Source: Pantoea agglomerans
Lineage (GTDB): Bacteria > Pseudomonadota > Gammaproteobacteria > Enterobacterales > Enterobacteriaceae
Direction: 5' to 3'
Assembly (NCBI RefSeq): GCF_021397715.1
Contig: NZ_CP090207.1
Coordinates: 3,720,001 to 3,784,000, forward strand
Length of the DNA: 64,000 bases
The position numbers and the translations under genes were made by a program. Positions 1 to 10,182 of this stretch are shown here, piece by piece; position 1 is the first letter of the stretch, and each line of letters opens with the position of its first letter. Under the pieces are notes generated by a model that searched no databases, was not told the DNA's origin, and saw nothing but the letters and a program-made list of their open reading frames with translations.

Positions 1-176
1 TCGTGATAGACCGCCCACCATTCGCCTTTGTTCTGCTGATCCAGTGGCGTCGCGGGCTGCCAGCCTTTGGCCTCTTTATAGTGAACCGGCATCGCCATCG
101 CGGGACGCTGGTAGTCGGGACCAACAGTACAGCCGCTCAGCAGCAGCATCAGAACAAGCGGGATAACGGGTTTCAT
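1..176 (-). CDS. Outer-membrane efflux lipoprotein (NodT/OprM family), 5' part only
   Basis: The reading frame starts at ATG 176 and leaves the window at its left edge, so only the first 58 codons are seen. The N-terminus is a lipoprotein signal: a charged start, a run of Leu/Val, then the lipobox LLSGC with the acylated Cys at residue 16. It continues TVGPDYQRP, the typical start of mature NodT/OprM outer-membrane factors of tripartite pumps. The start codon lies 3 nt after the mdtC stop, so it is the fourth gene of the mdtABC operon. Its position suggests it supplies the exit duct for this pump. In E. coli the fourth gene is mdtD and the duct is TolC; a mux-opmB type operon of Pseudomonas has the arrangement seen here. 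The family call is from the N-terminus only. Confidence 0.85.
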   Translation of the reverse strand, partial: MKPVIPLVLMLLLSGCTVGPDYQRPAMAMPVHYKEAKGWQPATPLDQQNKGEWWAVYH

Positions 177-179
177 CAA

Positions 180-3100
180 TCAGGATTCCGCATGGCGCAG
201 TCGACGCCATTGACGTTGAGTGGCACGGCTCAGACGATCGAGCCACAGATAAATAACCGGGGTGGTGAACAGGGTCAGCAGCTGGCTGAGCGCCAGACCA
301 CCCGCGATGGCGATACCGAGCGGACTGCGCAGATCGGCATCGCCGCCGCTGCCCAGCGCCAATGGAAGCGCACCAAAAAAGGCCGCCAGCGTGGTCATCA
401 TGATCGGCCGGAAGCGCATCAGGCAGGCCTGGGTAATCGCCTGTTGCGGCGTCATGCCCTGCTCTCTTTCGGCGCTGATGGCGAAGTCGATCATCATGAT
501 GGCGTTCTTTTTCACAATGCCGATCAGCAGGATGATGCCAATCAGCGCGATCACCGTCAGCTGGGTGTTGGTCAGCAGCAGCAGTAGCAGCGCACCGACG
601 CCCGCCGACGGCAGCGTCGACAGAATGGTCAGCGGATGGATATAGCTCTCATACAGTACGCCGAGCACGATATAGACCGCCGCCAGCGCCGCCAGAATCA
701 GCCACGGCATCGTGGCGGTGAGCTGAGAAAAGGCCGCCGCCGTCCCGGCAAAACCGGCCTGGATGGTGGCGGGCAGGCCCAGCTTCGCCATCGCCTGCTT
801 GATCAGGACCTGCGCCTGCTCCAGCGAGACGCCATCATTGAGGTTAAACGCCACGGTGCTGGTGGCGGACTGGCCCTGATGGGTGACGGCCAGCGGCGCG
901 TTGCCGCCGCTGAAGCGGGTAAAGGCCGACAGCGGAACCCGATCGCCGCTGTCGTTAATCACATACAGCTGTTGCAGCATCGACGGATTGGCGGTGTCGC
1001 TATCCTGCAACGACATCACCACGTGATACTGATTCAGGGTGTGATAAAGCGTGGCGATCTGCCGCTGGCTGAAGGCGTTATTCAGCAAGGTATCCAGCAT
1101 CTGCACGTTGACCCCAAGCCGGGTAGCGCGGTCACGATCGATGGTCAGCTCAACTTCCTGGCCACCGGTCTGTGAATCGGAGTCGACGCTGTTGAGCTGC
1201 GGGATCGCTGCCAGCGCCGCCTGCACTTTCGGCGTCCAGCTGCGCAGCAGATCGAGATCGTCAGCCTGTAAGCTGTACTGGTAGGTGGCATTGGCGCTGC
1301 GTCCGCCTATGTGCAAATCCTGCGCCGCCATCAGGAACATCTGCGCGCCGGGGATCTGGCTGGTTTTGCGGCTCAGCCGGTTGGCCACTTCGGTAGCGGT
1401 GGCGTCACGCTGATCGAAATCTTTCAGCCGGACAAAGAAGTTGGCGCTGTTGCGTGCGCCGAACATCCCGCTGCCCATCGACGACATCACGCTCTCTACT
1501 GCCGGATCGGACTCGATGATTTTGGTGAACATCAGCATCTTTGGCTTCATCGCCTGGAATGAGATGTTCTGGTCAGCGCGTAACGCACCCATCAGCAGCC
1601 CGGTATCCTGATTCGGGAAGAAGCCCTTCTGCACCACCGAATAGAGAAACAGGTTGAGCAGCACCGTCAGCAGCAGGCTGAGCAGCGTGAGTTTCTGATG
1701 GCGCATCACCCACTCCAGCCCGCGCGAATAGGCCGCCAGCAGCCGATTCAGCAGGTTCTCAATTGCCTGGTAGAGCGGGTGCGGCCGCTGCCTGACCGGC
1801 GGTTTCGGTTTCAACAGCCGCGCACAGAGCATCGGCGTCAGGCTGAGAGAGACAAACAGCGAAATCAGCAGCGAGACGGTGAGCGTCACCGCGAATTCGC
1901 GGAACAGCCGCCCGACGATGCTGCCCATCAGCAGGATCGGAATAAACACCGCGATCAGCGACACGGTCATCGACAGCACGGTGAAACTGACCTCCTGCGC
2001 CCCGCGCAGCGCCGCCCGCAGCGGACTCAGCCCGCGCTCAATGTGGCGGGTAATGTTCTCCAGCACCACAATCGCATCATCAACCACGAAGCCGGTGGCG
2101 ATAATCAGCGCCATCAGCGACAGGTTATCCAGGCTGTAGCCGAGCAGATACATCACCGCGCAGGTGCCGATCAGCGACACCGGCAGTGCCAGCGCCGGAA
2201 TGATCACCGCCTGCAGATTACGCAGGAAAACAAACACCACCGCAATCACCAGCAGTACCGCGATCAGCAGCGTCTCTTCGGTGTCATACAGCGAGGCGCG
2301 CACGCCAGGCGAGCGGTCTACCACGATCTGTAACCGGGTATCCGCTGGCAGATCTTTTTCCAGCTGCGGTAGCTGCGCTTTAATGGCGTCGATGGTGTCG
2401 AGCATATTGGCGCCCGCCTGGCGCTTGATGCCGATCATCACCGAAGGCGTGGCATTGAGAAAACCGGCCTGATAGCGATCTTCCACCGAGTCATAGACCG
2501 TGGCGACATCATGCAGCCGCACCGCTTTGCCCTGCTGATAGCTGACGATCAGATCGCGGTAGCTGGCCGCCTTCTCCAGCTGGCCGTTGCTGTCGACCAG
2601 CCATGACTGCCCGCTGCCCTGTAAGATCCCTTTGGGCAGATTGGTGGTGCTGTTGGCCACCGCGCTGCGCACCGTATCCAGCGAGATGCCGTAATGGGTC
2701 AGCTTCAGCGGTTGCAGATCGATCCGTACCGCCGGTAAGGCGCTGCCCATCAGTGAGACTTCGCCGACGCCGTTGACCTGTCCCATCGCCTGTTCGATTT
2801 TGCTCTCGGCCAGATCGTAGAGCTCGCCGGGCGTGCGGGTGGCGGAAGTCAGCGCCAGCATCACGATCGGCGCGTCTGACGGGTTGGCTTTACGGTAGGT
2901 GGGCAGCGACGCCATCGCGCTCGGCAGCAGGCTGCGCGCCGCGTTGATCGCCGCCTGCACGTCACGCGCCGCGCCGTTGATATCGCGGTCCAGCTCAAAC
3001 TGCAGAATGATGCTGCTGGAGCCCTGCGAGCTGCTGGAGGTCATCTCAGTGATACCGGCAATCTGCCCAAGTGAACGCTCCAGCGGCGTGGCGACGGTCG

Positions 3101-3281
3101 CCGCCATGGTTTCCGGGCTGGCGCCTGCCAGGCTGGCGCTGACCATGATGGTCGGGAAATCGACCTGCGGCAGCGGCGCGACCGGCAGCAGCCGATAGCC
3201 GAGTATACCGAGCAGCAGAATCGCCAGCGTCAGCAGCAGCGTCGCCACCGGACGAAAGATAAACAGCCGGGTCAGATTCAT
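180..3281 (-). CDS. mdtC: RND multidrug efflux transporter, MdtC-like subunit
   Basis: A 1033-residue inner-membrane RND pump protein, close to the 1025 of E. coli MdtC. It shows the family pattern: N-terminal helix ([16 protein letters not shown]), a first periplasmic half, a bundle of helices with the proton-relay pair in [14 protein letters not shown] (about residue 400), a second periplasmic half and a final helix bundle with [13 protein letters not shown]. It would act with MdtB as a mixed trimer that takes up substrate from the periplasm or membrane and drives it out with the proton gradient. Its ATG overlaps the mdtB stop by 4 nt (ATGA), which indicates translational coupling. MuxC-like is the alternative name, given the outer-membrane factor gene that follows. 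Confidence 0.9.
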   Translation of the reverse strand: MNLTRLFIFRPVATLLLTLAILLLGILGYRLLPVAPLPQVDFPTIMVSASLAGASPETMAATVATPLERSLGQIAGITEMTSSSSQGSSSIILQFELDRDINGAARDVQAAINAARSLLPSAMASLPTYRKANPSDAPIVMLALTSATRTPGELYDLAESKIEQAMGQVNGVGEVSLMGSALPAVRIDLQPLKLTHYGISLDTVRSAVANSTTNLPKGILQGSGQSWLVDSNGQLEKAASYRDLIVSYQQGKAVRLHDVATVYDSVEDRYQAGFLNATPSVMIGIKRQAGANMLDTIDAIKAQLPQLEKDLPADTRLQIVVDRSPGVRASLYDTEETLLIAVLLVIAVVFVFLRNLQAVIIPALALPVSLIGTCAVMYLLGYSLDNLSLMALIIATGFVVDDAIVVLENITRHIERGLSPLRAALRGAQEVSFTVLSMTVSLIAVFIPILLMGSIVGRLFREFAVTLTVSLLISLFVSLSLTPMLCARLLKPKPPVRQRPHPLYQAIENLLNRLLAAYSRGLEWVMRHQKLTLLSLLLTVLLNLFLYSVVQKGFFPNQDTGLLMGALRADQNISFQAMKPKMLMFTKIIESDPAVESVMSSMGSGMFGARNSANFFVRLKDFDQRDATATEVANRLSRKTSQIPGAQMFLMAAQDLHIGGRSANATYQYSLQADDLDLLRSWTPKVQAALAAIPQLNSVDSDSQTGGQEVELTIDRDRATRLGVNVQMLDTLLNNAFSQRQIATLYHTLNQYHVVMSLQDSDTANPSMLQQLYVINDSGDRVPLSAFTRFSGGNAPLAVTHQGQSATSTVAFNLNDGVSLEQAQVLIKQAMAKLGLPATIQAGFAGTAAAFSQLTATMPWLILAALAAVYIVLGVLYESYIHPLTILSTLPSAGVGALLLLLLTNTQLTVIALIGIILLIGIVKKNAIMMIDFAISAEREQGMTPQQAITQACLMRFRPIMMTTLAAFFGALPLALGSGGDADLRSPLGIAIAGGLALSQLLTLFTTPVIYLWLDRLSRATQRQWRRLRHAES

Positions 3282-6200
3282 TGTCCGCTCCGCGCCTGCT
3301 GCTGACGGCGTTTCACCCAGCGATTACCGCGCTGCGCCAGCCCATCAAACCACAGGTAGATCACCGGCGTGGAGAACAGCGTCAGCACCTGGCTGACAAT
3401 CAGCCCGCCGACAATCACCAGCCCCAGCGGCTGACGCAACTCTGCGCCGGAGCCGGACGCCAGCATCAGCGGCAGCGCACCGAGCAGCGCCGCCATAGTG
3501 GTCATCAGAATCGGCCGGAAGCGCAGCAGACAGGCCTGGTGGATCGCCTCACGCGGGCTGAGGTGCTGCTGATGCTCCGCCTCCAGCGCGAAGTCAATCA
3601 TCATAATGGCGTTCTTCTTGACGATGCCGATCAGCAGGATGACGCCGATCAGCGCAATCAGGCTGAACTCGGTGCCCGCCAGCAGCAGCGTCAGCAGCGC
3701 CCCGACTGCCGCCGACGGCAGCGTCGAGAGGATAGTGACCGGGTGAATAAAACTTTCATACAGAATGCCGAGCACCACATACATGGTGATCAGCGCCGCC
3801 AGAATCAGCCACAGGGTGTTGCTGGTGGCGCTCTGGAACGCGGAGGTTTCACCCTGATAGCGCAGGGTAATGCTCTGCGGCAGAGCAAGCTGCTGCTGCA
3901 CCGCCGCGATCGCCTGCTGTCCCTGCTCCAGCGAATAGCCGGGATTGAGGTTGAAGGAGATCATCACTGCCGGAAACTGGTTCAGCCGCATGTGCATCAG
4001 TGAACCGGTGCGCAGGTGGATGGTGGCAATCGAGGTCAGTTTTACCATCCCGCTGCTGGCCGTGCTGCTGCTGGTTGAGGTGCTGGTCGTTGCGGTTGTC
4101 GTGCTGCTGGAGGTGGAGGTGCTGCTCTCCGTGCTGTCAGAGGGTTGCAGCCAGAGATCATCAAACGACGCCGGCCCCTGCTGCCAGGCTGGTGCCACTT
4201 CCAGCACCACCCGATACTGATTCGACTGGGTGAAGATGGTCGACACCAGCCGCTGACCGAAAGCGTTGTAGAGCGCGGTATCCATATCCGCCGCCGTGAT
4301 GCCGTAGCGGGCGGCCTTGTCGCGGTTCAGCTCCACGTAGGCGACGCGCCCCTGATCCTGCAGGTTGCTCACCACGCCGTTGAACTCCGGCCGCTGCTGC
4401 AGGGCCGCTACCAGCGCAGGCGACCATTTTACCAGGTTCTCGCTGTCGGCGTCGTCAAGGGTGAACTGATACTGGCTCGGTGAGACCTGATCGTTAACGG
4501 TCAGATCCTGCGCCGGTTGCAGATAGAGCTGAATGCCGGTTACGCCAGCGGTGGCCTGCTGCAGTTGCTTAATCACTTCGTCCGCCCTGACGTCACGCGA
4601 GGCAAACGGCTTGAGGTTGATCTGCAGGCGGCCACTGTTGAGGCTGCTGTTGGTACCGTCAATGCCGATGGTCGAGGAGACGCTCTCTACCGCCGGATTT
4701 TTCATGATCAGCGCCGACAGCGCCTGCTGCCGGGTCGCCATGGTGCTGAAGGAAACATCCTGCGACGCGACGGTGACACCCTGAATCAGGCCGGTATCCT
4801 GAGTCGGGAAGAAGCCCTTCGGCACCACCAGATAGAGCAGCGCGGTCAGGGCTACCGTCGCCAGCGCCACCAGCAGCGTCAGTTTCTGGTGGTTCAGCAC
4901 CACCGTCAGCAGCCGGTCATAGCCGCCAATCAGGCGATCGAACAGCGCGCCGCCTTTGCGGGCAAAGGTGGATTGCCGTTCTGGCGGAATGTGACGCAGC
5001 AGATAAGCGCACAGCATCGGCGTCAGGGTCAGCGACACCACCATCGATACCAGAATCGCTACCGCCAGGGTGATAGCAAACTCACGGAACAGCCGCCCCA
5101 CCACGTCGCCCATGAACAGCAGCGGGATCAGCACCGCAATCAGCGAAAAGGTCAGCGAGATGATGGTAAAACCAATCTGCTGTGATCCTTTCAGCGCCGC
5201 TTCCAGCGGGGTTTCGCCCTGCTCCAGCCGCCGGGAGATGTTCTCGACCACCACAATCGCGTCGTCGATGACAAAACCGGTGGCGATGGTCAGCGCCATC
5301 AGCGACAGGTTATTGAGGCTGAAGCCCGCCAGATACATCACGCCAAAGGTGCCAATCAGCGACAGCGGCACCGCCACACTGGGGATCAGCGTCGCCGCCA
5401 CGTTACGCAGGAACAGGAAGGTCACCATCACCACCAGCGCAATCGACAGCATCAGTTCAAACTGCACGTCACTGATCGAGGCGCGAATAGTCTGGGTGCG
5501 ATCGGAGAGGATGGTCATCTTCACGCCATCCGGCAGCGCCGCCTGCAGCACCGGCAGCTGCGCCTTGATGTTGTCCACTACCTGAATCACGTTGGCGCCG
5601 GGCTGGCGCTGCACGTTGATCACAATCGCCGGCTGGTTGTTGGCCCACGCCGACTGGAAACTGTTTTCCGGGCCCTGCTCAATGTGGGCGATATCCCTGA
5701 GTCGCAGCGCCGCGCCCTTCTCATAGCTGAGGATCAGGTTGCCGTACTCCGCGGCGGTGCGCAGCTGATCGTTGGCATCGATGGTCACCGAATGATATTT
5801 GCCGTCAAAGCCGCCTTTAGAGCCGTTGACGTTGCTGTTGCCAATCAGCGTATTGACCGCTTCCAGCGTCAGATTATGGGCAGCAAGCGCCTTAGGGTTG
5901 ATCTGTACCCGAATCGCCGGCTGATGTCCGCCCGCCAGCGTCACCATCCCGACGCCGGAAATCTGCGACAGCTTGAGCGCCACCCGGGTATTCACCAGAT
6001 CCTGCACCTGGGTCAGCGGCAGCGTATCGGAAGTGGCCGCCAGCGTAATCACCGCGCTGTCCGCCGGATTGACCTTTTTATAGGTCGGCGGATTGGGCAG
6101 ATCGTCAGGCAGCAGGCTGTCTGCGGCGTTGATCGCGGCCTGCACCTCCTGCTCGGCGACGTCCAGCGACAGTTCGAGGCTGAATTTCAGCGTAATCACC

Positions 6201-6466
6201 GACGAGCCGCTGGCGCTGGCGGAGGTCATCTGACTCAGCCCGGCCATCTGGCCCAGCTGCCGTTCCAGCGGCGCGGTCACTGACGACGCCATCACATCCG
6301 GGCTGGCGCCGGGATAGAGCGTGGTGACCTGAATGGTCGGATAATCAACCTGCGGCAGCGCCGAGGTCGAGAGAAATTTATAGGCAAAAATGCCGGCAAT
6401 CAGCACGCCGACCATCAGCAGGATGGTGGCGACCGGACGCAGAATAAACAGCCGTGACGGATTCAT
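3278..6466 (-). CDS. mdtB: RND multidrug efflux transporter, MdtB-like subunit with a Ser/Thr-rich insert
   Basis: A 1062-residue RND transporter; E. coli MdtB has 1040. The proton-relay motif [15 protein letters not shown] is present near residue 400, and [14 protein letters not shown] near the C-terminal bundle. The extra length comes largely from a run of about 30 Ser and Thr residues (bases about 4050-4143) in the second periplasmic half, after DDLWLQPSD and before [10 protein letters not shown], in the part of RND proteins that docks with adaptor and duct. It has no counterpart in E. coli MdtB as I know it. The gene overlaps mdtA by 4 nt upstream and mdtC by 4 nt downstream, so the three are one transcription unit. 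Partner of MdtC in a heterotrimeric pump. Confidence 0.9.
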   Translation of the reverse strand: MNPSRLFILRPVATILLMVGVLIAGIFAYKFLSTSALPQVDYPTIQVTTLYPGASPDVMASSVTAPLERQLGQMAGLSQMTSASASGSSVITLKFSLELSLDVAEQEVQAAINAADSLLPDDLPNPPTYKKVNPADSAVITLAATSDTLPLTQVQDLVNTRVALKLSQISGVGMVTLAGGHQPAIRVQINPKALAAHNLTLEAVNTLIGNSNVNGSKGGFDGKYHSVTIDANDQLRTAAEYGNLILSYEKGAALRLRDIAHIEQGPENSFQSAWANNQPAIVINVQRQPGANVIQVVDNIKAQLPVLQAALPDGVKMTILSDRTQTIRASISDVQFELMLSIALVVMVTFLFLRNVAATLIPSVAVPLSLIGTFGVMYLAGFSLNNLSLMALTIATGFVIDDAIVVVENISRRLEQGETPLEAALKGSQQIGFTIISLTFSLIAVLIPLLFMGDVVGRLFREFAITLAVAILVSMVVSLTLTPMLCAYLLRHIPPERQSTFARKGGALFDRLIGGYDRLLTVVLNHQKLTLLVALATVALTALLYLVVPKGFFPTQDTGLIQGVTVASQDVSFSTMATRQQALSALIMKNPAVESVSSTIGIDGTNSSLNSGRLQINLKPFASRDVRADEVIKQLQQATAGVTGIQLYLQPAQDLTVNDQVSPSQYQFTLDDADSENLVKWSPALVAALQQRPEFNGVVSNLQDQGRVAYVELNRDKAARYGITAADMDTALYNAFGQRLVSTIFTQSNQYRVVLEVAPAWQQGPASFDDLWLQPSDSTESSTSTSSSTTTATTSTSTSSSTASSGMVKLTSIATIHLRTGSLMHMRLNQFPAVMISFNLNPGYSLEQGQQAIAAVQQQLALPQSITLRYQGETSAFQSATSNTLWLILAALITMYVVLGILYESFIHPVTILSTLPSAAVGALLTLLLAGTEFSLIALIGVILLIGIVKKNAIMMIDFALEAEHQQHLSPREAIHQACLLRFRPILMTTMAALLGALPLMLASGSGAELRQPLGLVIVGGLIVSQVLTLFSTPVIYLWFDGLAQRGNRWVKRRQQQARSGQ

Positions 6467-7698
6467 TTGGCCTCAGCGCTTGCCGGTGCGGGCGTCTCAT
6501 CCGCCAGCGCGACCTTGCTGCCGTTGGTCAGCCGATCGATGCCTTCGGTAACCAGCCGATCGCCCGGCGCGACGCCGCTGAGGACCGCCTGATGATCGTC
6601 GTCAACCACCGGACCGGTGGTGACCGGTTTACGCGTGACGCTCTTGTCCTGATTGATAACAAAGACAAAGCTGCCGTCACTGCTTAACTGCAGCGCCTGG
6701 GCCGGGATCACCGTCACCCCTTTCAGCACCCGGGTTTGCAGCCGCAGGTTGACGAACTGGTTGGCAAACAGCGACTCATCCTGGTTGGCGAAAATCGCTT
6801 TCAGTTCGACGCTGCCGGTGGCGGTATCGATCTGGTTGCTGATGTATTTCACCTCGCCGCTGCCAAGAACCTGCTGGTTATCCTGATCAAACAGGGTGGC
6901 GGGCAGGCTCTGGCCCTGATGCAGGGCGCTCACCAGCGTCGGGATTTCGCTCTGCGGCACGCTGAAGGTGACCGCGGCGGGCTGCATCTGGGTGATGGTT
7001 ACCAGGCCAGTGCTGCTGGAGGCCTGCACCATGTTGCCGGGATCGACCTGACGCAGGCCAACCCGACCGCTGATCGGCGCGGTAATGCGCGCATATTCGA
7101 TGCTCAGCCTGGCGCTGGCGATCTGCGCCTGATCGGCGGCCACTGCGCCGCGATACTGCCCTACCGTGGCGATCTGGCTATCCAGATCCTGACGCGACAG
7201 CGAATCCTGCGCCGCCAGCTTGCGGTAGCGTGCCAGCGTCAGTTCGGCGCTTTTCAGCAGCGCCTGGTTCTGGTTGAGTTCGCCCTGAACCTGATTCAGC
7301 GTCGCCTGGTAGCTGCGCGGATCGATCTGCGCCAGCAGCTGACCGGCGCTGACCTGCTGGCCTTCAGTGAAGAAGACCTGCTGCAGTTGACCATCGACCC
7401 GGCTGGTGACCGTTACGCTGGCGTTGGGGATCACCGTGCCCAGCGCATTCAGCCAGACCGGCACATCGGCGCGGGTCGCCACACCGCTGTGTACCAGCGT
7501 CGCGCCGTCGCCCATCCTGCCGGGCGCACCGCGCCCACCCGGTGGCATCATCGCCCCGCCTGGTGGCATCGCTCCGCCCGGTGCTTTACCCATCGGCAAC
7601 AGACGCCAGGCCACGCCAGCGATAATCGCCGCCACAATCAATAAAAGCAGCCATTTCAGCCAGCCGGAACGCCCAGAGCGTAAGTGGTGAGTCATCAT
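6463..7698 (-). CDS. mdtA: Periplasmic adaptor (membrane fusion protein) of the MdtABC-type pump
   Basis: A 411-residue adaptor of the RND membrane-fusion family. Residues about 14-31 form a single inner-membrane anchor, followed by a flexible Gly/Pro/Met-rich segment ([13 protein letters not shown]) and then the lipoyl/barrel-sandwich part beginning [17 protein letters not shown], an alpha-hairpin (about 140-195), and the beta-barrel region with [17 protein letters not shown]. It bridges the MdtBC trimer to an outer-membrane duct. It is the first gene of a minus-strand operon mdtA-mdtB-mdtC-outer-membrane factor. E. coli mdtABC answers to BaeSR; no baeSR genes are visible here, though the operon runs off the window. 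Confidence 0.9.
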   Translation of the reverse strand: MMTHHLRSGRSGWLKWLLLLIVAAIIAGVAWRLLPMGKAPGGAMPPGGAMMPPGGRGAPGRMGDGATLVHSGVATRADVPVWLNALGTVIPNASVTVTSRVDGQLQQVFFTEGQQVSAGQLLAQIDPRSYQATLNQVQGELNQNQALLKSAELTLARYRKLAAQDSLSRQDLDSQIATVGQYRGAVAADQAQIASARLSIEYARITAPISGRVGLRQVDPGNMVQASSSTGLVTITQMQPAAVTFSVPQSEIPTLVSALHQGQSLPATLFDQDNQQVLGSGEVKYISNQIDTATGSVELKAIFANQDESLFANQFVNLRLQTRVLKGVTVIPAQALQLSSDGSFVFVINQDKSVTRKPVTTGPVVDDDHQAVLSGVAPGDRLVTEGIDRLTNGSKVALADETPAPASAEAK

Positions 7699-7806
7699 CG
7701 AACTCTTCAGATAAACAGAAAAAGACCATCCCGGAGGATGCGGAATATGAAGTGAGTTACCGGCAGTGGCTGATGGCGCGGCGGCAAATCTGCCAGCATG
7801 AAAACC

Positions 7807-7830
7807 GCCCGCCGGGGCCTCACGGCGGGC
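7807..7830 (-). terminator. GC-rich hairpin between omrA-like RNA and mdtA
   Basis: A perfect 8-bp stem (GCCCGCCG/CGGCGGGC) with an 8-nt loop. Read on the minus strand it is followed by GG and four T. It lies between the first Omr-type RNA and mdtA, so it may be a back-up terminator or a leader structure of the mdtA mRNA. The U-tract is poor. Confidence 0.4.
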
Positions 7831-7956
7831 ATTATCGGTGAAATGTTACGCGCCTTTCTATCGGCAAAGGGTAAGGGTTTCGTTAAGAACAATGATGATG
7901 TTGACGGCACGCGCTGGCGGGAAAAATGCGGCCGGTGCGCTCTGCCCGGTACAGGC

Positions 7957-8049
7957 AAAAAAAAACCCACGCATCTGCGTGGGTTGGTGCAATAACAGGG
8001 TAATCACTGCCGAAGCGGTGTTGTTTTCACACCCATCAATACCTCTGGG
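7957..8049 (-). ncRNA. omrA: OmrA/OmrB-family small regulatory RNA, copy 1
   Basis: Read on the minus strand it begins CCCAGAGGTATTGAT, the invariant 5' seed of OmrA/OmrB (RygA/RygB), and ends in CACCAACCCACG, a GC hairpin and nine T, which is the Rho-independent terminator typical of these RNAs. Predicted length is 93 nt; E. coli OmrA is about 88. In E. coli these RNAs are induced by OmpR, bind Hfq and repress outer-membrane protein and curli genes through the 5' seed. The middle part differs from copy 2 at 10022-10097, as in E. coli, where only the ends are shared. It lies downstream of the penicillin-binding protein gene on the same strand. Which copy is omrA and which omrB is arbitrary here. 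Confidence 0.9.
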
Positions 8050-8175
8050 ACCTCTATCCTCGCACTGTTTCGTGCCGCAGCAACAGAGGGAAAACGCAAC
8101 CGAATTCGGGGAAGTGCAACGAGGTGTGAATAATTCTCACACCTTCCTTACACTCTGATTTCATTCGGATTTATC

Positions 8176-9903
8176 TTACTTATTAGCCGCTACCGCGCTG
8201 TAAATCGCATCCGGCGCAATGTTCATATGCTTCAGCACCGGTCCCATGATGTTGCCAAATACCGGCGCGGCCACCGAGCCACCGAAGTGATCGCCGGCGG
8301 TCGGATGGTTAATCATCACCACCAGCGCCACTTCCGGATGACTGGCGGGCGCGATGCCGGCCGTATAGTTGACGTAGCCGCCATCATATTTGCCGCTGTT
8401 ACCCATCTTTTCGGCGGTACCGGTTTTGGTCGCCAGACGGTAGCCCGGCACCGCGGCTTTCAACCCGGTCCCGCCCGGTAACACATCACTCTCCAGCATG
8501 TGTACCACCTCTTTCACCGTTTCCGGATTCGCCACCTGCCGTCCCATCACCGGTGGCGTGACCCGGGTGATCGACAGCGGACGGTAGATGCCGTAAGAGC
8601 CGAGCGTGGCGTATTCGCGGGCAATCTGCAGCGGCGTGACGCGCAGACCATAGCCAAAGGAGAAGGTGGCGCGCTCGATATCGGCCCAGCGGGTGCGATG
8701 CAGCGGGAAATAACCGACGCTTTCGCCGGTCAGCCCTAAGCCGGTGGGTTTGCCCAGGCCGAACGCATGATAGGTGTTTACCAGCGCTTCGGCGGGCATC
8801 GCCAGCGCGAGGTGTGATACCCCGATGTCGCTCGATTTTTGCAGAATGCCGGTCATCGTCAGGCGCGGCCAGTGTCCCACGTCGCGGATCAGGTGACCGT
8901 TAACGCTGTAAGGCGTGGTGTCGATCACCGAGTCCGGGCGCACCAGGTGGCGCTCCAGCGCTTCCATCACCACTAACGGCTTAACGGTCGAGCCCGGTTC
9001 GTAGCTGTCATTGATGGCAGAGTTACGCATCTGCGCGGGGGTGGCCCCTTCATAGTTGTTGGGGTTGAACGACGGATAGGAGGCCATCGCCAGAATTTCG
9101 CCGGTATCAATCTTCACCAGCACCGCCGCGCCCGAGTCCGCCTTGTTCAGCAGCACGCCATCGCGCAGTTTGCTGTAGAGCGTGTATTGATCGAATTTGT
9201 CGATACTGAGCTGCACCGTCGGCGGCTGCGTTGGCGGCTGATAGTTAATCATCGCGATGATGTTGCCCGCAGCGTCCTGGCGATAAACCTCTTTGCCCGG
9301 CTCGCCCTGTAACACCTTGTCAAAGCCCTTCTCCAGCCCGTTAAGGCCGACATTATCCGCGCCGACGATACCAATCAGCGGCGCAGAGGCCTCACTCATC
9401 GGGTAGAAACGGCTGTCGTCGTAGACCTCACTGATGCCTTTCAGCTTCAGCTCTTTAATATCTTTGGCGATACCCAGTTCGATTTTACGTCCCAGATAGA
9501 GAAAGCGACGTTTCGGATTGGCGGTGATCTGCGCAGCGAGTTGCTCCGGACGGGTATTCAGCGCGGCGGCGAGATAGGCCCATTTAGCACTGGTAAAGTC
9601 GGGGTTGCTCTCCAGCACCCGGAGCGGATCGGCGATCACATCGCGCGACGGTACGCTGAGCGCCAGCGCTTCGCCGTTACGATCCAGTAAGGTGCCGCGG
9701 CTGGTGGGCAGCGTGACGGTACGCAGCGAACGCTGATCGGCTTCGTGTTCCAGCATCGGCTGGTTAAGAAACTGCAGATCCGCAACGCGCGCCAGCAGCA
9801 CCACCATGCAGGCCAGCACACCAAGGCAGATAAGACGGAAGCGAAAAGGGTTAAACGGGGCTTTGATCTGGTCTTTTCCCAGTAGTTTTTTAATCCGGGG
9901 CAT
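8176..9903 (-). CDS. FtsI-like class B penicillin-binding protein (peptidoglycan transpeptidase)
   Basis: A 575-residue class B PBP close in length to FtsI/PBP3 of E. coli (588). One N-terminal membrane helix (about 24-40) is followed by the pedestal domain and the transpeptidase domain. Active-site motifs are STVK (Ser305, Lys308), SSD (357-359) and KTGTAEK (493-495). The second motif is SSN in E. coli FtsI; Asp in third place is more like PBP2. It would cross-link septal or side-wall peptidoglycan at the outer face of the inner membrane. It stands alone, not in the mra/dcw cluster where ftsI belongs, so it is most likely an FtsI paralogue comparable to the PBP3-SAL of Salmonella. It is flanked on both sides by Omr-type small RNA genes on the same strand. 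Confidence 0.88.
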   Translation of the reverse strand: MPRIKKLLGKDQIKAPFNPFRFRLICLGVLACMVVLLARVADLQFLNQPMLEHEADQRSLRTVTLPTSRGTLLDRNGEALALSVPSRDVIADPLRVLESNPDFTSAKWAYLAAALNTRPEQLAAQITANPKRRFLYLGRKIELGIAKDIKELKLKGISEVYDDSRFYPMSEASAPLIGIVGADNVGLNGLEKGFDKVLQGEPGKEVYRQDAAGNIIAMINYQPPTQPPTVQLSIDKFDQYTLYSKLRDGVLLNKADSGAAVLVKIDTGEILAMASYPSFNPNNYEGATPAQMRNSAINDSYEPGSTVKPLVVMEALERHLVRPDSVIDTTPYSVNGHLIRDVGHWPRLTMTGILQKSSDIGVSHLALAMPAEALVNTYHAFGLGKPTGLGLTGESVGYFPLHRTRWADIERATFSFGYGLRVTPLQIAREYATLGSYGIYRPLSITRVTPPVMGRQVANPETVKEVVHMLESDVLPGGTGLKAAVPGYRLATKTGTAEKMGNSGKYDGGYVNYTAGIAPASHPEVALVVMINHPTAGDHFGGSVAAPVFGNIMGPVLKHMNIAPDAIYSAVAANK

Positions 9904-10021
9904 GGCAATCCGCTGCGCTAAAGAGATAAAAGAGGGCTTAATTGAGCAGTTATAAAGAAAGCGCTGACCGGTTAACAGGAAAACTGTGTATCAGTTCGTT
10001 ATCGGCCGCTGAATGGCGGGC

Positions 10022-10097
10022 AAAAAAAACCTGCGCATCTGCGCAGGTTGGTGTAATCAAGAAAATCTATTGATGTTCACCCATCAATACCTCTGGG
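10022..10097 (-). ncRNA. omrB: OmrA/OmrB-family small regulatory RNA, copy 2
   Basis: Minus-strand RNA that starts CCCAGAGGTATTGATGGGTG, identical over the first 20 nt to copy 1 at 7957-8049, and ends with ACACCAACCTGCGC, a hairpin and eight T. The 3' end matches E. coli OmrB almost exactly. Predicted length is 76 nt, against about 82 in E. coli. A -10-like element TACAGT sits 7-12 nt upstream of the predicted first base, which supports the 5' end. The pair lies near galR as in E. coli, but with a 1.7-kb gene between the two RNAs. Confidence 0.92.
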
Positions 10098-10103
10098 ACC
10101 CTG

Positions 10104-10109
10104 ACTGTA
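10104..10109 (-). promoter_or_regulatory. -10 element of the omrB-like RNA
   Basis: TACAGT on the minus strand, at -7 to -12 relative to the first base of the conserved seed. No convincing -35 is seen, which fits an activator-dependent promoter; OmpR is the activator in E. coli. Confidence 0.5.
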
Positions 10110-10182
10110 GCAAGCGGGCTTAATCGGCTGCTATCGCACAAACGCAACAGTTACCGGCAAAGTGTAACCAGCCATGAGATCC

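Noticed and set aside
7707..7970. 87-codon open frame on the minus strand upstream of mdtA
   Set aside because: It covers the omrA-like terminator and the 7807-7830 hairpin, has no ribosome-binding site and no recognisable protein pattern.
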